DNA from: Cyathus striatus
Lineage: Eukaryota; Basidiomycota; Agaricomycetes; Agaricales; Nidulariaceae
DNA: 64,000 bases
Assembly: GCA_025738555.1 (NCBI GenBank)
Contig: JAOVFP010000002.1
Span: 4,836,001 to 4,900,000, forward strand
Reading direction: 5' to 3'
In this document: one piece after another, positions 59,552 through 64,000 of the stretch
Layout of the letters: every line of letters begins with the position of its first letter
Numbering within the stretch: position 1 is the first letter of the stretch
Notes under the pieces: model-generated
Database searches by the model: none
Told to the model about the DNA's origin: nothing
The model's input: the letters and a program-made list of their open reading frames with translations, nothing else
Program-made: the position numbers and the translations under genes

Positions 59552-60040
59552 ATGTCTAAGTCAACCTCAACCTCAAACTCTGTCAATCCTTCTATGGTTG
59601 AGCCCAGATCTTCTAGATCTAGCACTAGAATTGCTTCAGTTGCTTCTAAGACACAAGAAATATCTGAAGGAGGGACAAACACACCTTCTGAGCTATCTGA
59701 GATGCCTAAGTTTGTGAGATCTAGCTCTAGGGTTGCTTCTAGGGCACAAGTACAATCAGGAGGAGGGACAATTACACCTTCTGAGCCATCTAAGAAGCCT
59801 AAGTCTATGAGATCTAGCACAAGAATTGCTGGAAATAAGGCACAAGAACAGTCTGGAGGAAAAGATACACTTCATGAACCCACTAATATGTCCAAGTCTT
59901 TGAAATCCAAAACTCAGGTTAACACAAAATCCAAAAAAAGAGAAAACTCAGAATCTTCATTAGGCAACGTCATGGGTAACCCGTGGGTAGTTCAAGGGCT
60001 ACCCGTACCCATATCGACACTAACCCATACCCGCAGATGA
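59552..60040 (+). CDS. hypothetical repetitive Ser/Thr-rich protein
   Basis: A frame from ATG 59552 (MSKSTSTSNSVNPSMVEP) to TGA 60038. It contains three diverged internal repeats of about 35 residues with RSSTRIA/RSSSRVA and AQ-QSGGGT-TPSEPSK-PK cores, at about 59608-59700, 59710-59800 and 59806-59870. The last 70 bases of the frame overlap a transposon-type GGGTA repeat. No known domain; possibly part of an element or a gene fragment. Confidence 0.35.
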   Translation: MSKSTSTSNSVNPSMVEPRSSRSSTRIASVASKTQEISEGGTNTPSELSEMPKFVRSSSRVASRAQVQSGGGTITPSEPSKKPKSMRSSTRIAGNKAQEQSGGKDTLHEPTNMSKSLKSKTQVNTKSKKRENSESSLGNVMGNPWVVQGLPVPISTLTHTRR

Positions 60041-60095
60041 TGGGTATATATTTAGCAGGTACTACGGGTAGCGGGTATACCCGTGGATTTGAGAC
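59968..60095. repeat. GGGTA/TACCC palindromic repeats
   Basis: Many short copies of GGGTA and TACCC in both orientations (GGGTAACCCG, GGGCTACCCGTACCC, ACCCATACCCG, GGGTAGCGGGTATACCCG). Such clusters are typical of the subterminal regions of hAT elements in fungi. It could be the outer end of the hAT copy at 61558 or a separate remnant. Confidence 0.6.
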
Positions 60096-60779
60096 GGAGC
60101 ATGAAGCTGAGTAAGCGTGGAAAGAATTAAAGAGGTGCGATTACGAATGCTTCAATTACATCATGAACCTCTGCGCATACCAAGTACAAACTCAAGTTCA
60201 TTGTCTGTGGGCATTTTCAAGCACGAGTTTGAGTTCATCATCTATGGGTCCCCGACCAAATCCACTTTAACCCCCCACAGAAGGCATAGCACTGTCATAT
60301 GGAACTTGGAGTACGTGATCTAGGTGAGGTTTTTTCCAGATTGGATGTGGATTGGATGTCTGGAAACGAATGGGGATCAGGTGCGTATTCCCCCTCTTGT
60401 ATTTCTTCTCTACTTCTAGTTCTCTGTCTTTTCCAGCCTTTATGTGTGTACACTGCGGTGTTCCTCCATCCTAACAGGTGCTACTCAAGTAACAGCACAT
60501 ACACCTTCTCCACTCACACTTTTCCCACAACATTCCCACTCCCTCCCCACACCATCTCATTTTCTAAAGTTATACACCACATCCGTGAGTCCCACAGCCG
60601 GTTTGTGACATTGGAGACGCTCACTTTTTTCATAAACATCTGCAAGTCTCACAGCTCCGAGTTCATGACATTGAAGACGCCCGAGGAAGCCAGCACTAAC
60701 CCCTCAGCTCCACCTAGAATCATGGGAAAGACTGTCACCTTCAGTGGCAGCATCGAGTGTGTTGATGGTGGTGTGCACC

Positions 60780-61475
60780 TACTCTCCCCCCCCTCCCACA
60801 TCGACTGTGCGATGCTGATGAGGGTGGGGGAGAGTGGGCATGGTGGGTACTCGACGCCGCGGAGGGGGATGTGATTTGAGGATAAGCAGCATATAGGCAT
60901 ACTCGACCGCATGATGCTGATGAGGGTGGGGGAGGGTGGGTGTGGCGGGTACTCGATGGAGAGGGATGCGATTCGAGGATGAGCACATAGGCGTACTGTG
61001 CGATGCCGATGAGGGTGGGGGAGAGTGGGTATGGTGGGTACTCGACGCTGTGGAGGGGGATGTGATTTGAGGACGATCGTATAGGCGTACCCAACTGCAT
61101 GAGGTCGATAAGGGTGGGGAGGAAGGGCGTGGCGTGTACTCGAGGGAAGGGGATGCAATTCAAGGACAGGCGCATAGGCGTACTCGACGGAGGGGGATAC
61201 AATTCGAGGACAAGCACATAGGCATACTCGACCATGTGATGCTGATGAGGGTGGGGGAGGGTGGGCGTGGCGGGTACTTGACGGAGGGGGATGCGATTCG
61301 AGGATGGGCGCATAGGCGTACTCAACGGAGGGGGATACGATTTGAGAACGAATGCATAGGCGTACTCGATGGAGGGGGATATGATTCGAGGATGAACGCA
61401 TAGGCGTACTCGACGGAGGGGGATATGATTCGAGAACGAGTGCATAGGTGTACTTGACAGAGGGGAAAATACGAT
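60780..61475. repeat. compound minisatellite, about 46-bp unit with a longer variant
   Basis: The base unit is GACGGAGGGGGATRYGATT plus CGAGGAYGARCGCATAGGCGTACTC, about 46 bp. It is repeated cleanly from 61255 to 61470. To the left, units alternate with an insert CGATGCTGATGAGGGTGGGGGAGRGTGGG giving a period near 110 bp. Minus-strand frames spell repeated VRLCVHPRI-type text and are artefacts. The array ends about 85 bp before the stop of the hAT gene. Confidence 0.8.
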
Positions 61476-61557
61476 AGATATACTGTATATGCACATGAAA
61501 TTGGAACCCAATTGAAACCGTCTACATTCCAGTTTTGACAACAGCAATAAGATTTAT

Positions 61558-64000
61558 TTACACAGATATGCGGTCCCATCCTACTTTCAGCTCTTCCAGA
61601 TCCTCCCCTTCGAGCTCAGCCATTCGCGCAACAGCCTCAATATCAGAATCTTTGATATATCCTAATTTACTCCAGCTACCAAGACATAAGAGAGCATGAG
61701 TCGTTTGGACAGAAAGCCTGCTACAGACATGCGATAGCAGGAGGCGGCTACGACTAAAGACATGCTCGACATCTACAGATGTAGCTTACACTCAAAGTTA
61801 GTCAAACTAATCTAAATAACAATAAGAAGACTCACCTGGAATACTCAGGTAATCTAACGCCATTCTCGAGAGGCATGGAAACATCGCTTTACGTTCCCAC
61901 CACCACATTAAGACATCCTCCGACTTGATATTCTCAGTATCCGTTGACAAGTAGCGATCAATTTCATCTTGAAGAAGTTCTAATGACAGTTGGGAATGAG
62001 CAGGCTTGAGAATGCTATCGAATATATTTGCTTCATCACTCGTATCCTTAAAGTCAATGAAGAAAACCAATCAGTACAAGCAGTAATTAAAGACATAGAG
62101 TATAGTAACGTACCGCCTCAGCTGTAGGTGTTCCAGCTCTCATCCCAGATGTCTCAGCAGCGCTTGAGTAGTATAGCCTATACTGAGTACGCAACACCTC
62201 CATAGCAGTATCAATCCAGGATTCTTGCCACCCTGCATTCTTGAAGTATTGTAACTTGTACTTAGGATGAAGTACTAGAATATAAAGGTAAGAATACTAT
62301 ACAATAGTGAGGAACAAATAGAATGATTACTCATCGCAATTCTGTATGCCTCTGACTCATCTGTCTGTGAATAGTACCTGTTGAGGGTTTTCTTTGCAAG
62401 TCCAGAAGCAGTGCAAATCGAGGCAGGGACCCCATGGTCAATTGCAATAGAGGTGAGCTTATCGTTTATGACATCCATTACCGGAATCACATTGGCAATA
62501 TTGGGTACCGCACGAGAAAATACAAGAGTAGCATCCTTGAGAATCTACAGTGGATTAAAATTAGCCCAGCTTTGTAATCGACCCGCGGGACAGCCTCACC
62601 TTCAGAATCTTACACATCTCTTCGATTATATGCCACTCATCCTCATTCAATTCGTACGTATCTCACAGGCCATTCTCAACATCACCTGTAAACCGCATAT
62701 ATGCATGTTTATGTTCGAGCAAGAAAAGAAGTAAGTCATAGGTTGAGTTCCATTGTGTTCTTACATCACGAGGTATGAGCTTAACAGGTTGTCCCAACCC
62801 CTCGAGGCACTCCCTCCATGCAGGCAGTAACTTGGTTGTAGAGTACACAACAGTGTACACCAGCTTCCGAACCTATGTCTATGGTGAGCAAGAATTGTTA
62901 TCGAAGTAGCAAATACTGATCTACCTTTGCAAGTATGAGCTTCACAGGATGAAGCTTCCCCTCCATCCACCTACGCTCAGCTTGTGATAGTGCAGAAACT
63001 TCATCAATCCAACTGTCAAGATTATCATCATCCCCTTCTGCAAACAACGTGGACTCTTCTTCAAGTACAATACTCGGATCTGAAGTGTCGATGTCTTCCT
63101 CACAGCAAAGCTCATAGAACTGGGTGTCTTCGATGGTACTCACCTGCACAAGTTCCTTGAGCTGAGACTTTGAAACTCGAGGTGTGTCAAATTGTCTAAT
63201 GAACGTTTGTGCAATAAGATTGTTAACGTGCAAAAAGCACTGTATATGGTTGACCTTCGTGAATGAGCCCGGCATGTCATGAAGTTTTGAGATCATGGTA
63301 TCGTTGTTGGCAGCATTATCGCAAGTCGTACCTAGGATCTAATGGTATGCTGTTACAATGATTCTATTTGATCTAAAAGAATACTAACTCTGTAAGACAG
63401 CCCGAAATCCTTTAACATCTCTGCAAATGCTGCCGCTAAATTTTCACCAGTATGTGACCTTGGGACCTCGACGATATCAAGAGTTAAAGTTATCATCTTC
63501 CCATCATATTCGAAGGTGATCGTGAATGCAACAAGAGCACAATGGTTTGGGGATGTCCAGCCATCCATACCGACATGCAGCTTGCTGTCGAGTTTCTAGT
63601 ATGTTATGCATTATTATATTATCTTTCTTTAACATGATTACTTACTTGTAGTATTGATGCAATGCACTCTCAAGTACGCTTAAATACCTGTCGTACGTCT
63701 CGACCAATGGTGCTGGGGGATGGTATATAGCACTCGGGTCGGCCAGTCTTCATCATGCATCGATATCCACAATCATCGACAATACTGAAAGGTCTAAGAC
63801 TCTCAGAGACCCAGCGCACCATCTCAGCCCTGTTGGTGAATCAGCGAAGGTGGCTATAGGTGGAGGAAGTACATACCGTGCCTCTGTACGTGTGTGTTGG
63901 CGATGAGAGTATGTCACTTTCCCTACCCCCCTTTTATGGAATGCAGCTGCTATTGAACTGTCTTTAGATTCAGCCAGAGCCTCACGGGCTTCCTTCACCG
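61558..64000 (-). pseudogene. hAT-family transposase, partial at window edge, with TGA interruptions
   Basis: The gene starts beyond 64000. Reading left, it has EMVRWVSESLRPFSIVDDCGYRCMMKTGRPECYIPSPSTI, then DGWTSPNHCALVAFTITFEYDGK, the RNase-H first Asp region. LDIVEVPRSHTGENLA and TTCDNAANNDTMI (second Asp) follow, then HIQCFLHVNNLIAQ, with the acidic insert DTSDPSIVLEEE. The distal part has WNSTYDLLLFLLEHK, MWWWERKAMFPCLSRMALDYLSIP and, after a ~65-nt intron, DVEHVFSRSRLLLS (hATC dimerisation domain). It ends at TAA 61558-61560. Two in-frame TGA codons (63670-63672 KRT*ECIAS and 62663-62665 GL*DTYELNEDEW) replace likely Arg codons. Otherwise exons join in frame, so this copy is young but probably dead. 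Confidence 0.8.

Noticed and set aside
58105..61475. CRISPR-like appearance of the repeat arrays
   Set aside because: Units are adjacent and diverged with no unique spacers, and the DNA is eukaryotic.
60649..61547. Long minus-strand frames of 268 and 281 codons
   Set aside because: They are translations of the 46-bp minisatellite, open in more than one frame, with no conserved domain.

Overview
The window is nuclear DNA of a filamentous basidiomycete, most likely an Agaricomycete. Almost every gene is cut by many short introns (about 45-60 bases, GT...AG). The proteins are typically fungal: a basidiomycete-type alpha-tubulin, Swc4, Vtc1, a Reb1-like Myb factor, Grr1 and a GH79 beta-glucuronidase. 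The transposon mix (hAT, a Ty3/Gypsy-like fragment, and a zinc-finger/transposase-like family I associate with mushroom genomes) points the same way. Gene names come from recognising protein motifs by eye; no database was searched, and splice sites were chosen by reading frame and phase.

Bases 1-48.2 kb are a dense, ordinary gene region. In order: the 3' end of an alpha/beta hydrolase; alpha-tubulin; glutaminyl-tRNA synthetase (-); a BCS1-like AAA ATPase (-) divergent from SWC4; VTC1 (-); U1-C (-) divergent from LSM3; a small conserved hypothetical (-) divergent from GRR1; a GH79 glucuronidase (-) divergent from a PAF acetylhydrolase; two tandem copies of the NatA catalytic subunit; a lipase-like hydrolase (-); a 208-bp foldback element; a C2H2 protein (-); a CCDC97 homologue; a REB1-like factor; a membrane amidohydrolase; a GRR1-like LRR gene without an F-box; and two convergent RhoGEF genes. 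Informational genes (tubulin, tRNA charging, U1/U6 snRNP, SWR1/NuA4, rDNA-type Myb factor) are mixed with signalling genes (GRR1, two RhoGEFs).

Bases 48.2-64 kb are a transposon and repeat island. They hold a decayed hAT transposase, subterminal-type repeats, and a 4.85-kb multi-exon gene (-) for a protein with an N-terminal zinc finger, a transposase-like core and a C-terminal PHD-like finger. After these come a truncated LTR retrotransposon, an inverted-repeat-rich array, a tRNA-derived SINE-like unit, several minisatellites, and a second, longer hAT transposase that runs off the right edge. The striking feature is how these coding regions are broken: nearly every in-frame stop I can place is a TGA where the frame expects arginine (CGA), usually with the reading frame intact on both sides. 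That is the signature of CpG deamination, and it suggests methylation-linked inactivation.

The most unusual items are the near-intact zinc-finger/transposase-like gene at 50.4-55.2 kb, the CGA-to-TGA pattern shared by three unrelated element genes, the exon-for-exon NAA10 tandem duplication, and the F-box-less GRR1 paralogue 19 kb from GRR1.
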